The position numbers and the translations under genes are program-made. Below the pieces are notes generated by a model. That model made no database searches. It had not been told where the DNA came from and saw only the letters and a list, made by a program, of their open reading frames with translations. A stretch of DNA of 64,000 bases from Nocardia ignorata NBRC 108230 (GTDB lineage Bacteria > Actinomycetota > Actinomycetes > Mycobacteriales > Mycobacteriaceae): NCBI RefSeq assembly GCF_001612905.1, contig NZ_BDBI01000011.1:186001-250000 (forward strand), in the 5' to 3' direction. This document shows, in pieces, positions 10,899 to 19,665 of this stretch; position 1 is the first letter of the stretch; each line of letters opens with the position of its first letter.

Positions 10899-12170
10899 TC
10901 AGAGTGCCTGGAGTTTGCCCGCGAGCACGGCCTTCTCGCGGTCGTTGCGGCAGCGCCGGATCGCCTCGGTGAGCTCACCGCGCGCCTCCTCGACGCGGCC
11001 GAGGCGGATCAGCAGTTCCCCACGCACGCTCGGCAGCAGATGCGACGACGACAACGCTCCCCCGGCCGCCAGCTCGTCGACGACGGCGAGACCCGCGGCC
11101 GCTCCGGCGGCCATCGACACCGCGACGGCCCGGTTCAGCTCGACCACCGGTGAGGGCGCGAGCCTGCCGAGCGCCTCGTACAGCAGCACGATGCGCTCCC
11201 AGTTCGTCTGCTCGACCGACGGGGCGACGGCGTGACACTCGGCGATCGCGGCCTGCAGCCCGTAGGCGCCGAGCCCACGCCCGGCCTGTTCGGCCTTGGC
11301 CAGGGCGGCGCGGCCGCGCCGGATCGCGGTCCGGTCCCAGCGGCGCCGGTCCTGCTGTTCGAGCAGGACCGGTTCGCCGTCGGGTCCGGTGCGGGCGGGG
11401 AACCGGGCGGCGGTGAGTTCGAGCAGGGCGAGCAGGCCGAAGACCTCGGGTTCGCCGGGCATCAGCCGGGCGAGCACTCGCGCCAGGCGCTGCGCTTCCC
11501 CGGCGAGGTCGAATCGGATCAGGTCGCCGCCGCTGCTCGCCGTCGATCCCTCGGTGAAGATCAGATAGATCACACCGAGCACCGAACCGAGCCGCTCGCG
11601 GCGTTCGGCGAGCGGCGGCACCTCGAACGGCACTCGTGCCGCGGCGAGGGTCTTCTTGGCCCGGGTGATCCGCGCCTGCACGGTCGCGGTCGGCACCAGG
11701 CAGGCCGCGGCGATCTCGTCGCTGGTCAGACCGCCGATCACGCGCAGGGTCAGCGCCAGCCTCGCCTCGCGCGAGAGCACCGGATGGCAGGCGATGAAGA
11801 TCAGCGCGAGGACGTCGTCGTCGATCTGCTCGGGATCCCACACCGGTTCACCGGCGGGGACCGGCTCGCCACCGGTGAACGCACCGCCCTCGCCGAGTCC
11901 GGCGGCGAGGACGGTGTAGCGCTCGTCCAGGGCGGCGCGACGGCGGAACGCGTCGATCGCGCGCCGTCGTCCGGTGGTGAGCAACCACCCGGCCGGATGC
12001 GCGGGCACACCGTCGCGCGGCCACGTCACCAAGGCTTCGGCCAGTGCCTCCTGGGCGAGATCCTCGGCCAGCGCGAAGTCGCCGGTGTAGCGGGCCAGCG
12101 CGCCGACGATGCGCGCCGACTCGATCCGCCATACGGCGGCGACCGCCGCACGTCCGGTGTGCTCCGTCAT
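10899..12170 (-). CDS. ECF sigma factor, ECF42 type with C-terminal extension (DUF6596)
   Basis: This 423-residue protein has ECF sigma-70 region 2 (residues about 10-75, including DFALAEDLAQEALAEALVTW) and region 4 (residues about 110-170, including LALTLRVIGGLTSDEIAAAC). A long helical C-terminal extension covers about residues 185-423 (LNRAVAVSMAAGA, and the helical repeats that follow it). The extension and the DGPF gene four bases upstream identify the ECF42 group, which has no classical anti-sigma factor. The C-terminal domain is thought to control activity in place of an anti-sigma factor (family knowledge). It is probably co-transcribed with the DGPF gene from the ECF42-like promoter at 12646-12672. 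Confidence 0.9.
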   Translation of the reverse strand: MTEHTGRAAVAAVWRIESARIVGALARYTGDFALAEDLAQEALAEALVTWPRDGVPAHPAGWLLTTGRRRAIDAFRRRAALDERYTVLAAGLGEGGAFTGGEPVPAGEPVWDPEQIDDDVLALIFIACHPVLSREARLALTLRVIGGLTSDEIAAACLVPTATVQARITRAKKTLAAARVPFEVPPLAERRERLGSVLGVIYLIFTEGSTASSGGDLIRFDLAGEAQRLARVLARLMPGEPEVFGLLALLELTAARFPARTGPDGEPVLLEQQDRRRWDRTAIRRGRAALAKAEQAGRGLGAYGLQAAIAECHAVAPSVEQTNWERIVLLYEALGRLAPSPVVELNRAVAVSMAAGAAAGLAVVDELAAGGALSSSHLLPSVRGELLIRLGRVEEARGELTEAIRRCRNDREKAVLAGKLQAL

Positions 12171-12174
12171 CGCC

Positions 12175-12594
12175 TCAGAGCTGCCCGGTGGACTCGCGCC
12201 AGGCGCGTTCCTTCTGTACCCAGACGTTGTCCTTGGGGAATTCGTCGATGGAGGGCACCCGCCGGATCTCGGTCTTGATGCCGGGACCGGTCATCGGCAT
12301 CCGCTTGGCCCACTCGACGGCCTCTTCCTTCGATGCCACGTTGAGGATGTAGTACCCGCCGAACAGTTCCTTGGTCTCGCCGTAGGGGCCGTCGGTGACG
12401 ACCGGCGGCTCGGACGAGTAGTCGACGACAACGCCCTCGGCGGCGTCCTCGAGCCCTTCGGCGGCGACGAGCACGCCCGCGCGGATGAGTTCGTCGTTGA
12501 ACTTGCCCATCGTGTCGAGCATCTCGTCGAAGCTGACGTTCTCGAACTCGGCGAAGGCCTCGTCGGTGGCGCGCATGATCAGCATGTACTTCAT
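12175..12594 (-). CDS. DGPF/YCII-domain protein, partner of the ECF42 sigma factor
   Basis: This 139-residue protein opens MKYMLIMRATDEAF and carries the DGPF-type motif as DGPYGE at residues 68-73, followed by FGGYYILNVASKEEA. Such ferredoxin-like YCII proteins are the conserved target genes of ECF42 sigma factors; their biochemical role is not established. The ATG at 12594 has GAAGGAGA upstream at ideal distance. The gene lies first in a two-gene unit, 4 bases before the sigma factor. Confidence 0.9.
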   Translation of the reverse strand: MKYMLIMRATDEAFAEFENVSFDEMLDTMGKFNDELIRAGVLVAAEGLEDAAEGVVVDYSSEPPVVTDGPYGETKELFGGYYILNVASKEEAVEWAKRMPMTGPGIKTEIRRVPSIDEFPKDNVWVQKERAWRESTGQL

Positions 12595-12645
12595 GGTGTG
12601 TCTCCTTCGGTCGGCGCCCCTGGTGGGCGCTGCGTTCATCCGTAG

Positions 12646-12672
12646 GTCGAACGGGCACCGCGCGAATCGACA
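12646..12672 (-). promoter_or_regulatory. Putative ECF42 autoregulatory promoter
   Basis: Reading the minus strand, TGTCGA (12672-12667) is followed after 17 bases by CGAC (12649-12646). From memory, this agrees with the -35 TGTCGA and -10 CGA-type elements described for ECF42 promoters. The -10 element is about 52 bases before the DGPF start codon. It would make the sigma factor activate its own operon. Confidence 0.55.
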
Positions 12673-12780
12673 CCCGCCGGAGATTCTTTCGCGAATTTTT
12701 TCGGAGCCTACTTGCGGCGTGGTACTTGTCGGTCGGGTTCCGTCCACGACCGGGCGGGACAACGAAGGCAGGAGTCGATC

Positions 12781-13560
12781 GTGAGCGCCGTTCTCGTCGA
12801 GATGCACGAGCATGTGCTCGTCGCCGTCATCAACCGGCCCGAGGCCATGAACGCGATCGACGGGGAGGTCAGCGCCCAGCTCGGCGCGGCCCTGGAACAG
12901 GCCGACAACGATCGCGCCGTGCGGGCCTTCGTCCTCACCGGCGCGGGCGACCGGGCCTTCTGTGCCGGCGCGGATCTGCGCGCACTCGGGCGAGGTGAGT
13001 CGATTCTGGCTGCGGGACACGAACACTGGGGTATCGGTGGCTACATGCGCCACCCCATCAGCAAGCCGACCATCGCGGCCGTGAACGGGCTCGCGCTCGG
13101 TGGCGGTACCGAGCTGGTGCTGGCCAGCGACCTGGCCGTCGCCGCGTCCACCGCCACCTTCGGGCTGCCCGAGGTGGCACGCGGTCTCTTCGCCGCCGCG
13201 GGCGGGGCGTTCCGGCTGCCCGAACAGCTGCCGCGCAAGGTCGCCATGGAGATGATCCTGACCGGCGAGCCGATCACCGCCGCACGCGCGTTGGAGTTCG
13301 GACTGGTCAACCGGGTGGTTCCCGCCGACCGGGTCCTCGACACCGCGATGGAGCTGGCGACGCGGATCGCGGCGAACGCCCCGCTGGCGGTGCAGGCGAG
13401 CAAGCGGGTGGCGCTCGGCATCGTCGACGGCGCCCTGCCCGACCACGACGCCTGGGACCGGTCCGACCACGAGATCGCCGAACTCACCCGCTCGGCGGAC
13501 GTCCGCGAGGGCCTGATGGCGTTCGTCGAGAAGCGCAGCCCGAACTGGCAGGCTCGCTGA
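12781..13560 (+). CDS. Enoyl-CoA hydratase/isomerase (crotonase) family protein
   Basis: This 259-residue crotonase has the CoA-binding/oxyanion motif CAGADLRAL and the second oxyanion loop GLALGGGTELVLASDLAVA. A glutamate in FGLPEVARG is in the catalytic position. It would hydrate or isomerise an enoyl-CoA. The GTG start at 12781 has AGGAG at suitable distance. It stands alone in the plus direction, divergent from the ECF42 unit, and its stop abuts that of a convergent membrane-protein gene. Confidence 0.88.
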   Translation: MSAVLVEMHEHVLVAVINRPEAMNAIDGEVSAQLGAALEQADNDRAVRAFVLTGAGDRAFCAGADLRALGRGESILAAGHEHWGIGGYMRHPISKPTIAAVNGLALGGGTELVLASDLAVAASTATFGLPEVARGLFAAAGGAFRLPEQLPRKVAMEMILTGEPITAARALEFGLVNRVVPADRVLDTAMELATRIAANAPLAVQASKRVALGIVDGALPDHDAWDRSDHEIAELTRSADVREGLMAFVEKRSPNWQAR

Positions 13561-14379
13561 TCACCAGCCACCCGTCATCAGGGCGGCGAGCCCGGGCGCC
13601 GGATCGAGCGCGGTGGTCACGTTGGCGACCGTGACCACCGCGAACAGCAGGCCGAGGGCCACCGCGGCCAGGGCATAGGCGCCGAGGACGCGACCGGCCG
13701 CGCCTGCGCGACGCCGCCACAGCACGACACCGAGTCCGAGGAGCCCGGCCGACGCCGCCGCGGCGAGCGCGGCCATCGCGACGTGATAGCGCGCGAAGTC
13801 CTCGACCATCACCTCCAGTGCCGCCGGACCACCGGGGTAGTCGTCGAGCCCCTGACCCACCTCGGTCAGTACCCCGGCCAGCGAGGCATCGGCCGCGCCG
13901 TCGACCGCCATCGGCAGCAGGGACGCGAACGGGGTCACGGCCCCTTGAATATTGGCAAGCACCGCCACCCCGGCGACCGCGAGCACCAGCGTGGTGATCA
14001 CCCCCGCCACCGCGAACATCGTCCGGTTCGGCTGCCGGGTGCGCAGCGAGGACCGCCACAGCATCACCCCGAGCACGACGAGCACGATCGACCACAGCAA
14101 CGCCGCCGCCGCCTTCACGACGTGGTACCCGAACCAGTAGTCCACCGCCGCCTGCAGCTCGGGCGTCAGTTCGGTCTGTCCCGCATGCCAATACGTGACG
14201 AACGCGGACCGGAAACCCGCGCGCAGCGCGTGCTCGTCGGCGAAATCGGCACCGGGCAGCCACCCCGCCACCAGGGGCGGCGCGAACACGAACGCGACGG
14301 CGAGCACAATCGCCGCGCCGAGGGCGACGACGAGGCGACGGGCCGCGCCCGCGCCGGATGCTACGAAGACGGTGGACAC
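13561..14379 (-). CDS. Membrane protein of unknown function
   Basis: This 272-residue protein has about five hydrophobic segments: near residues 13-38, 88-108, 124-145, 203-223 and 235-260. An extracytoplasmic region lies between the first two. Arginine-rich short loops (WRSSLRTRQPNR, LWRRRAGAAGR) suggest cytoplasmic sides. No catalytic motif was recognised. The GTG at 14379 has AGGGAG five bases upstream, which decides the start; the frame is open much further upstream without a ribosome site. It is divergent from the methyltransferase gene. Confidence 0.75.
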   Translation of the reverse strand: MSTVFVASGAGAARRLVVALGAAIVLAVAFVFAPPLVAGWLPGADFADEHALRAGFRSAFVTYWHAGQTELTPELQAAVDYWFGYHVVKAAAALLWSIVLVVLGVMLWRSSLRTRQPNRTMFAVAGVITTLVLAVAGVAVLANIQGAVTPFASLLPMAVDGAADASLAGVLTEVGQGLDDYPGGPAALEVMVEDFARYHVAMAALAAAASAGLLGLGVVLWRRRAGAAGRVLGAYALAAVALGLLFAVVTVANVTTALDPAPGLAALMTGGW

Positions 14380-14490
14380 GGTCACTCCCTGCTCGGTACG
14401 GGTGTTCGACGACCATTGTGACCGCGACGTGGCATCATGGCCGCTCGAACGGACGGACTCACACATTTCGATGGATTGAGGGGACCGAGC

Positions 14491-15192
14491 GTGACGAGCA
14501 GCAATTTCGCCTACACCGGGTGCGACAACCTGGAGGTGATGGCCGAAGCGATCAACTACAACAAATTTCTCCTCGACTGCGTCGAAAAACATGTCACCAC
14601 AACGGATCTGCGTGTGCTCGATTTCGGCGCGGGACAGGGCACCTACGCCGATCTGCTCGCCGAACGCGAGATCTTCCCCGAGTGTCTGGAACCGGACCCC
14701 GACCTGCAGAAAGTGCTGCTGGCGAAGGGCTACAAAGTCGTCGACTGCGACACCGAGCCGCCCGAGGCCGAAAAATACGGGCTCATTTATTCTTTCAATG
14801 TTTTCGAGCACATCAAGAACGACCAGGAAGCCGCCGAACACCTGGCGTCACTGTTGCGGCCAGGTGGCACGATGGTGATCTACGTGCCCGCGCTCGAGAT
14901 GCTCTTCTCCTCGATGGACGTGAAAGTCGAGCACTACCGCCGTTACCGGCGCACCCAGTTGAACCGGATTCTGCGCAATGCCGGGCTCGAGGTGGTGGAT
15001 TCGCGCTACTGCGATCCGATCGGCTTCTTCGCCACCATGGCCTACAAACTGCTCGGCAACGACGACGGCAGCATCAATATGCGCGCGCTCAAGCTCTACG
15101 ACCGGGTCGTCTTCCCGCTCAGCAAGGCCCTGCAGTCGGTGACCGGCAAGCTGTTCGGGAAGAACGTCCTGGTCGTCGCGAGAAAACCCTGA
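14491..15192 (+). CDS. Class I SAM-dependent methyltransferase
   Basis: This 233-residue enzyme has motif I VLDFGAGQGTYADLL, an acidic motif II residue in CLEPDPDLQK, and the motif III-like LLRPGGTMVIYVPA. These are typical of Methyltransf_11/23 proteins. The GTG at 14491 was chosen because GAGGGG lies seven bases before it; the ATG at 14437 lacks a good ribosome site. The substrate is unknown. A 40-residue membrane protein lies convergent just downstream. Confidence 0.85.
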   Translation: MTSSNFAYTGCDNLEVMAEAINYNKFLLDCVEKHVTTTDLRVLDFGAGQGTYADLLAEREIFPECLEPDPDLQKVLLAKGYKVVDCDTEPPEAEKYGLIYSFNVFEHIKNDQEAAEHLASLLRPGGTMVIYVPALEMLFSSMDVKVEHYRRYRRTQLNRILRNAGLEVVDSRYCDPIGFFATMAYKLLGNDDGSINMRALKLYDRVVFPLSKALQSVTGKLFGKNVLVVARKP

Positions 15193-15203
15193 GCCGGAAA
15201 CGC

Positions 15204-15326
15204 TCAGCGCGGCGGATTGCCCGTCCATTCGGGCTCGTCCGGCGGCTTGGGGCCGCCCCGCGTCTTGCGCCACAGCACGACGGCCGCCACCACGACGACC
15301 ACGGCGAGAATCACGAGAATCTCCAT
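15204..15326 (-). CDS. 40-residue single-span membrane protein
   Basis: The translation starts MEILVILAVVVVVAAVVLWR and continues with a basic/proline-rich cytoplasmic tail ending EPEWTGNPPR. One transmembrane helix (residues about 3-19) followed by RK fits an N-out anchor. The ribosome site is weak (GGCGGA close to the ATG). Codon usage has the GC-rich third positions of its neighbours. No function can be assigned. Confidence 0.5.
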   Translation of the reverse strand: MEILVILAVVVVVAAVVLWRKTRGGPKPPDEPEWTGNPPR

Positions 15327-15596
15327 ATCCGCCGCCTACCCGGTGAATCCGTCCTCAACCAGCAACGGCGAACCACGTTTGAGCCGTCACCCAGCGGGAA
15401 CCACCCTGATGTGGTGCTCGACCGGCCCGTTGTACGAGGCGCCGAACGGTCCGGGGGAGCAATGTTTTTCGGTCACGGTGTCGACACCGGTGCACCCGCG
15501 GGGTCGGGCCGACGCTCCACCGCGATGCCAACGACGTCATCGCACGGAGTCCTCGTCGGCCGCCCCCGCGGGACACGCCAGAAAACAGCAGCGGCC

Positions 15597-16223
15597 TCAG
15601 CGCTCCAGGAATTGTCCGGCCGCGGTCTGAGCGCTGATGGCCGTGCCCATCCACCGCCGCAGGTAACGGCGTAGCTCGTCGTCGGTGCGCGGCGGGTCGC
15701 CGGGCGACAAGAAGAACGACTGCATGGTCCGCAGAACGTATTCGACCAGTTCCCGCAGCGCCTGCTCGTCGTAGCCGTGCGCGGCCCAGTCCACGTCGAA
15801 CCGCCGGATCATGGTCATTCCGAAGGCCTGTGCCTCCTCGGAGGTGAGGCTGTCCGGGCGGACGTTGGAGTAGGAACTCGACAACAGGATGCCCAGGTGC
15901 GGTGTGCGGCGCACCTCGGCCAGCGTGTAGACCACCGCCTCGACCATCGCCTCCACCGGATCACCGAGCCCGCGCACCTGCGCCGCGAGCCGGTCGAGGA
16001 AACCCTCCACCGACGCCATCGCGGCGGCGGTCATCAGCGCGTCGGCGCTCGGGAAGTACCGGTAGACCGTCTGCCGGATGACACCGAGCGATTCCGCCAC
16101 ATCGGCGATGCTGATCTCCGCCCCGGTGCGCCCGATCAATTCGACTGCCGCCGCGACGATCCGGCGCGTCGCCTCCGCATCGTCCCCCGGCGGACTACCG
16201 CCCCATCCCCGTCTGCGCGCCAC
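15597..16223 (-). CDS. TetR family transcriptional regulator
   Basis: This regulator of about 208 residues has a TetR helix-turn-helix near residues 20-65 (ISIADVAESLGVIRQTVYRY, then FPSADALMTA) and an all-helical ligand domain. The GTG at 16223 is the best start; more upstream starts would run through the palindrome at 16270-16305. It is divergent from the diiron hydrolase/membrane-protein pair and probably represses both directions through that palindrome. Confidence 0.87.
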   Translation of the reverse strand: MARRRGWGGSPPGDDAEATRRIVAAAVELIGRTGAEISIADVAESLGVIRQTVYRYFPSADALMTAAAMASVEGFLDRLAAQVRGLGDPVEAMVEAVVYTLAEVRRTPHLGILLSSSYSNVRPDSLTSEEAQAFGMTMIRRFDVDWAAHGYDEQALRELVEYVLRTMQSFFLSPGDPPRTDDELRRYLRRWMGTAISAQTAAGQFLER

Positions 16224-16269
16224 CCGGTGGACGCTAGCACAAGCCCTGGTCACGGCCGATTCCGTCAAA

Positions 16270-16305
16270 GTAATCATACAGACGAACGTTCAGTCGTATG
16301 ATTAC
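16270..16305. promoter_or_regulatory. 36-bp dyad operator between tetR and the diiron-hydrolase gene
   Basis: The site has perfectly complementary 10-base outer arms (GTAATCATAC and GTATGATTAC) and a perfect central GAACGTTC, separated by AGAC and AGTC. Such a nested dyad fits two TetR dimers or one extended site. It is 47 bases from the TetR start and 58 bases from the divergent gene. Confidence 0.65.
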
Positions 16306-16362
16306 CTCACCCAACCGAGTGGCGGCCGGACCGGCGCACGCCCGAACAACGAGGTACTCACC

Positions 16363-17289
16363 GTGACCGAACTTCACGTCCGCAAGATGGATTTCGCGTT
16401 CGCCGACTACGACGTGCCGTTTCTGTGGAACCCGCAGAATCCGGCGTTCTCCTCGATGGCCAACGCCGTCTCGTTCCTGGCGATCGGCTTCGAGAAGATG
16501 ATCGTGCAGCTCATCAACCAGGCGAAACCGCAGATCACCGACCCAGAGGTGGCCGAGGAGGCCGACGCGTTCATGCGCCAGGAGGGTCAGCACTCCACCG
16601 CTCACCGCCAGCATGTGAAGGGCCTGATCCGTCGCTACCCCGGGCTACAGCAGACCCTCGACGCGGTGATCCGCGAGTTCGACGAACTCACCGCGTCCAC
16701 CCCGGTCAAGTACCGCCTGGCCTACACCGCCGACCTCGAGGCCACCTTCACCCCGGTGTTCAAGCTGATGCTCGACAACGACTCCACGTTGTTCGCCCCC
16801 GGCGACGACCGGGTGGCCTCGCTGTTCATCTGGCATTTCGTCGAGGAGGTCGAACACCGCAGTTCGGCGCTGATCATCTTCAACTCGGTGGTGAACAGCG
16901 AGCTGTACCGGATGCGGGTGGCGCCGTCGGTGTTCCGGCACGTGCTGCGGGTGATCCGGGTGGCCTGCGCGGGCTTCAACGAGCATGTGCCACTGAAAGA
17001 CCGGCAGGTCGACGCGCTGTCGATGTTCGCGAGCTACCGCAATCAGCAGACCCTGCGCCGGCTGCTGCCCGGCCTGCGCCCCGCCGACAACGGCACGATG
17101 CCGCGCGCCTTCGACGATCTCGGCCTGAAGGAACAGCTCGTCGCCCTTGGCGGGATCATCCGCAGCCAGACGCCGGGGCACAACCCCGCGCACGAGAAAC
17201 TGCCCGACCTGGCCGGTGAGTGGTTCCGCCGCTACGACGAGGGCTACGACGTCACCCGCTGGTACACCGCCGATTCCGTGAGCTCCTAG
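16363..17289 (+). CDS. Metal-dependent hydrolase (PF10118 family, diiron-like)
   Basis: This 308-residue protein resembles the predicted metal-dependent hydrolases of PF10118. It has the metal-ligand-like blocks RQEGQHSTAHRQH and HFVEEVEHRSSAL, which place Glu and His pairs on helices as in four-helix diiron proteins. It opens VRKMDFAFADYDVPFLWNPQ. In mycolata such genes often sit beside lipid-related regulators, but no substrate is known. The GTG at 16363 follows GAGG. It is 12 bases from the downstream membrane-protein gene, so the two form an operon. Confidence 0.8.
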   Translation: MTELHVRKMDFAFADYDVPFLWNPQNPAFSSMANAVSFLAIGFEKMIVQLINQAKPQITDPEVAEEADAFMRQEGQHSTAHRQHVKGLIRRYPGLQQTLDAVIREFDELTASTPVKYRLAYTADLEATFTPVFKLMLDNDSTLFAPGDDRVASLFIWHFVEEVEHRSSALIIFNSVVNSELYRMRVAPSVFRHVLRVIRVACAGFNEHVPLKDRQVDALSMFASYRNQQTLRRLLPGLRPADNGTMPRAFDDLGLKEQLVALGGIIRSQTPGHNPAHEKLPDLAGEWFRRYDEGYDVTRWYTADSVSS

Positions 17290-17301
17290 AAGGGCCGACC
17301 C

Positions 17302-18456
17302 ATGGCCGAACACTGTTCCCCCACCTTCGCCGACCTCGCGGTCCAACTCGGCTTCTCCTGTGCGGAGGCCGGTGGACTCGTCGAGTTCCGCAGCCCGTTC
17401 GGGCTGGAGAACTGGACCCTGCCCGTTCTCGAGCTGACCATCGTGCTCGGTGCGGTGCTGGCGCTCTGGTTCGCGATCGTCCGCCTGCGCCGCCACGGCG
17501 ACCCGACCAACCTCGTCCTCTGGTTCGGCGCGACGGCGTACCTGTTCATCATCGAGCCGCCGCTGTACTTCCCCGCCGCGTTCGGTATCGAGGACCACGT
17601 CGACACGATGTTCGCGCACAACGTGTTCACCGTCGACTTCCTGTGGGGCCGCCTGCCGATCTACATCATCGCGATCTATCCGCTGATGGCGACGATGGCC
17701 TTCGGCCTGGTGCGCATGCTCGGCATCTTCCGCCGTTTCGGGGTGCTGATCGGCGCCACCTGTGTCGGCTTCGTGCACCACGCCTTCTACGAGATCTTCG
17801 ACCACCTCGGACCGCAACTGCGCTGGTGGGAGTGGTCGGTGGACAATCCGATCAACCAGCCGATGTTCGATTCGGTGCCGATGGGCAGTGTGGTGGTGTT
17901 CGCCGCGCTGTGGCCGATGTCGCTGGCGTTCTGCGTGCAGTACTTCGTCGGACGGCAAGTCGACGCGGGCAAGCGGTTCACGGGCGTCGAATTGACCTGG
18001 CGCACTGTGGTCATCGGCTTGCTCGCCTCGGTGGGCACCTTCCTGCTGCCGCTTCCGGCGACCGTGCTCGGCATGAGCAGCACCACGGTGCGCGGGGTGG
18101 TGTACGCGCTGGAACTCGCGGTGCTGATGGTGGTCGCCTCGATCGTCATGTTCCGCCAGTGGTCGGACCTGCGCCGGGGCACCACCCCCGACCCCGGCTA
18201 CACCGACCCCTTCATCCAGCGTTTCGCGACCTTCTACCTGCTGGTCTTCGCCGGTCTCTGGCTCGCCGCCCTGCCCGACTTCTTCGCGGCGACCGACGGC
18301 GAGACCGGCAACGGCGACCCCATCGGCAACCTCTGGTACACCGCCGCCTGCTTCGTCGTCGCCGTATTGTCGATCGCGGCGACCTACACGCTGCCGGCCG
18401 GCCGATCGGCCGACCCCGACACCTCGGCGCCGACGGCCTCGGAGGTGCGCAGCTGA
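17302..18456 (+). CDS. Polytopic membrane protein of unknown function
   Basis: This 384-residue protein has about nine hydrophobic segments. It also has several His/Glu/Trp motifs near membrane edges (FGIEDHVDTMFAHNVF, VGFVHHAFYEIFDHL, RWWEWSVDN). Clustered histidines in membrane helices could bind metal or support a lipid-modifying activity, but this is speculative. It follows the diiron-hydrolase gene by 12 bases and is likely to work with it under the divergent TetR regulator. Confidence 0.75.
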   Translation: MAEHCSPTFADLAVQLGFSCAEAGGLVEFRSPFGLENWTLPVLELTIVLGAVLALWFAIVRLRRHGDPTNLVLWFGATAYLFIIEPPLYFPAAFGIEDHVDTMFAHNVFTVDFLWGRLPIYIIAIYPLMATMAFGLVRMLGIFRRFGVLIGATCVGFVHHAFYEIFDHLGPQLRWWEWSVDNPINQPMFDSVPMGSVVVFAALWPMSLAFCVQYFVGRQVDAGKRFTGVELTWRTVVIGLLASVGTFLLPLPATVLGMSSTTVRGVVYALELAVLMVVASIVMFRQWSDLRRGTTPDPGYTDPFIQRFATFYLLVFAGLWLAALPDFFAATDGETGNGDPIGNLWYTAACFVVAVLSIAATYTLPAGRSADPDTSAPTASEVRS

Positions 18457-18481
18457 CCGACGCGACGACGTGCGGCACGCC

Positions 18482-19486
18482 TCAGATGAGCGGTTTCTGC
18501 TTGCGGATGCGGCGCCGCACGTCACGCATCATCGAGTGGGTACCGGCGAACCGGATGAATTTCGGGATGAACCGGTTGACGAAACCGACGAACAGGAAGA
18601 GGTTCTCGAACCTGCGCTGGTCGGATTCGCTCCATTCGATGCCCATCTGCTCGCGGAAGTGCGGCGGCAGGAATCCCGAGGTCAGAAACTCCAGGAGGCC
18701 GCCGAACAGCAGCCGCAGCGACCAGTGGATCATCCGCAGGTGCACGAGATCGTCGATGTAGGCACGGAATTCGTCGTCGCAGACCACCTGCTCGCACGCC
18801 CGGAGCCAGTACTCGTCGAAGGCGGCGCGGGTCTTGGGCCACATGTCGGGGTGCACCTGCAGGGTCGTGCCGAAGGTATCGGCGCCCTGATAGAACGCTT
18901 CCAGCTCTTCCTCGGTCATCTTGCCGCACAGCAACTGGTGGGTGTCCTCGAAGCCGATGTAGATGGCGGCGGCGACGTACAGCTGCAGATTGCGGTCGAA
19001 GGCGTTGTACTTCACCTTGGATTCGGGACGGGACCTCACCTGTCGATGCGCGACGTTCACCGCCTCGCGCATCGCCTTCTTGTCCTCGTCGGTGCCGAGG
19101 ATGGCCACCGCGAGGTAGGCGGAGGTGGTGCGCAGCCGCTTCCACGGGTGCACCATGAGGGCTCCGGATTCGACCTGGCTTTCCATGACGCCTGCGGCCA
19201 CGCCCTGATGGGCGAACTGCATCGCCACGTTCGCGGCCGCACCGGCGAACATCCAGAAGTCCAGGGCGTCGGCCAGCCGCGCGGGCCGCTTGCGCGGTGA
19301 TCGGTAGGTGTCGGGGATGTGGATGCGTACCCGATCGAGGGTCAGCTCGCGGGGAACCGGCGCGAGTCCCGATCCCGCGGCCGGTCCGGCCGTGGGCCGC
19401 CAGTGCCCGCCCGGACCCTCCTCGACATATCCCTCGCTGTTCGGGTCCGAGTAGTCGGGATCGCCGGGCTTCGTTGCCGTGGTCAT
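18482..19486 (-). CDS. DUF2236 (MpaB/latex-clearing-protein family) oxygenase-like protein
   Basis: This 334-residue protein has the DUF2236 core with RLRTTSAYLAVAILG and AHRQVRSRPES. The Arg/Thr pair and the histidine about 30 residues later correspond to the haem-site residues known in the family, which includes rubber oxygenase Lcp and ER-bound MpaB oxidases. It also has LPPHFREQMGIEWSESDQRR. The ATG at 19486 has GGAAAGG six bases upstream; an ATG six bases earlier is directly against that site. The upstream region shares the GTTA-N6-ATTCTC motif with the mce operon, linking this oxidase to the lipid island. The substrate is unknown. Confidence 0.82.
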   Translation of the reverse strand: MTTATKPGDPDYSDPNSEGYVEEGPGGHWRPTAGPAAGSGLAPVPRELTLDRVRIHIPDTYRSPRKRPARLADALDFWMFAGAAANVAMQFAHQGVAAGVMESQVESGALMVHPWKRLRTTSAYLAVAILGTDEDKKAMREAVNVAHRQVRSRPESKVKYNAFDRNLQLYVAAAIYIGFEDTHQLLCGKMTEEELEAFYQGADTFGTTLQVHPDMWPKTRAAFDEYWLRACEQVVCDDEFRAYIDDLVHLRMIHWSLRLLFGGLLEFLTSGFLPPHFREQMGIEWSESDQRRFENLFLFVGFVNRFIPKFIRFAGTHSMMRDVRRRIRKQKPLI

Positions 19487-19568
19487 CGTCATCCTTTCCC
19501 AGAGGCGTCTCGCCCCGGAATCTCGCGAGCGCGGGTCACCGCCGAGCACGCCTCGACGTCGAGCTTAT

Positions 19569-19584
19569 GTTACTGCTAATTCTC
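19569..19584 (+). promoter_or_regulatory. GTTA-N6-ATTCTC motif, copy 1 (oxidase side)
   Basis: GTTACTGCTAATTCTC lies 83 bases upstream of the DUF2236 gene that runs leftward. It matches the six other copies listed here in fixed positions GTTA and ATTC with a six-base spacer. Confidence 0.6.
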
Positions 19585-19665
19585 ACGCTGTCGGGTCAGT
19601 TCTAGTCGAAATAGACCGGACTCTCATTGATTCACGATGGACACCCTCGCAATTTCGACGAATAA

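Noticed and set aside
15327..15596. Possible genes in the gap between the 40-residue membrane protein and the TetR gene
   Set aside because: All frames there lack ribosome sites and family similarity. Nothing beyond ordinary intergenic sequence was seen.
16645..18525. Long minus-strand frame of 626 codons opposite the diiron-hydrolase and membrane-protein genes
   Set aside because: It is low-complexity and charged with no recognisable family. The plus-strand genes have clear motifs and ribosome sites.
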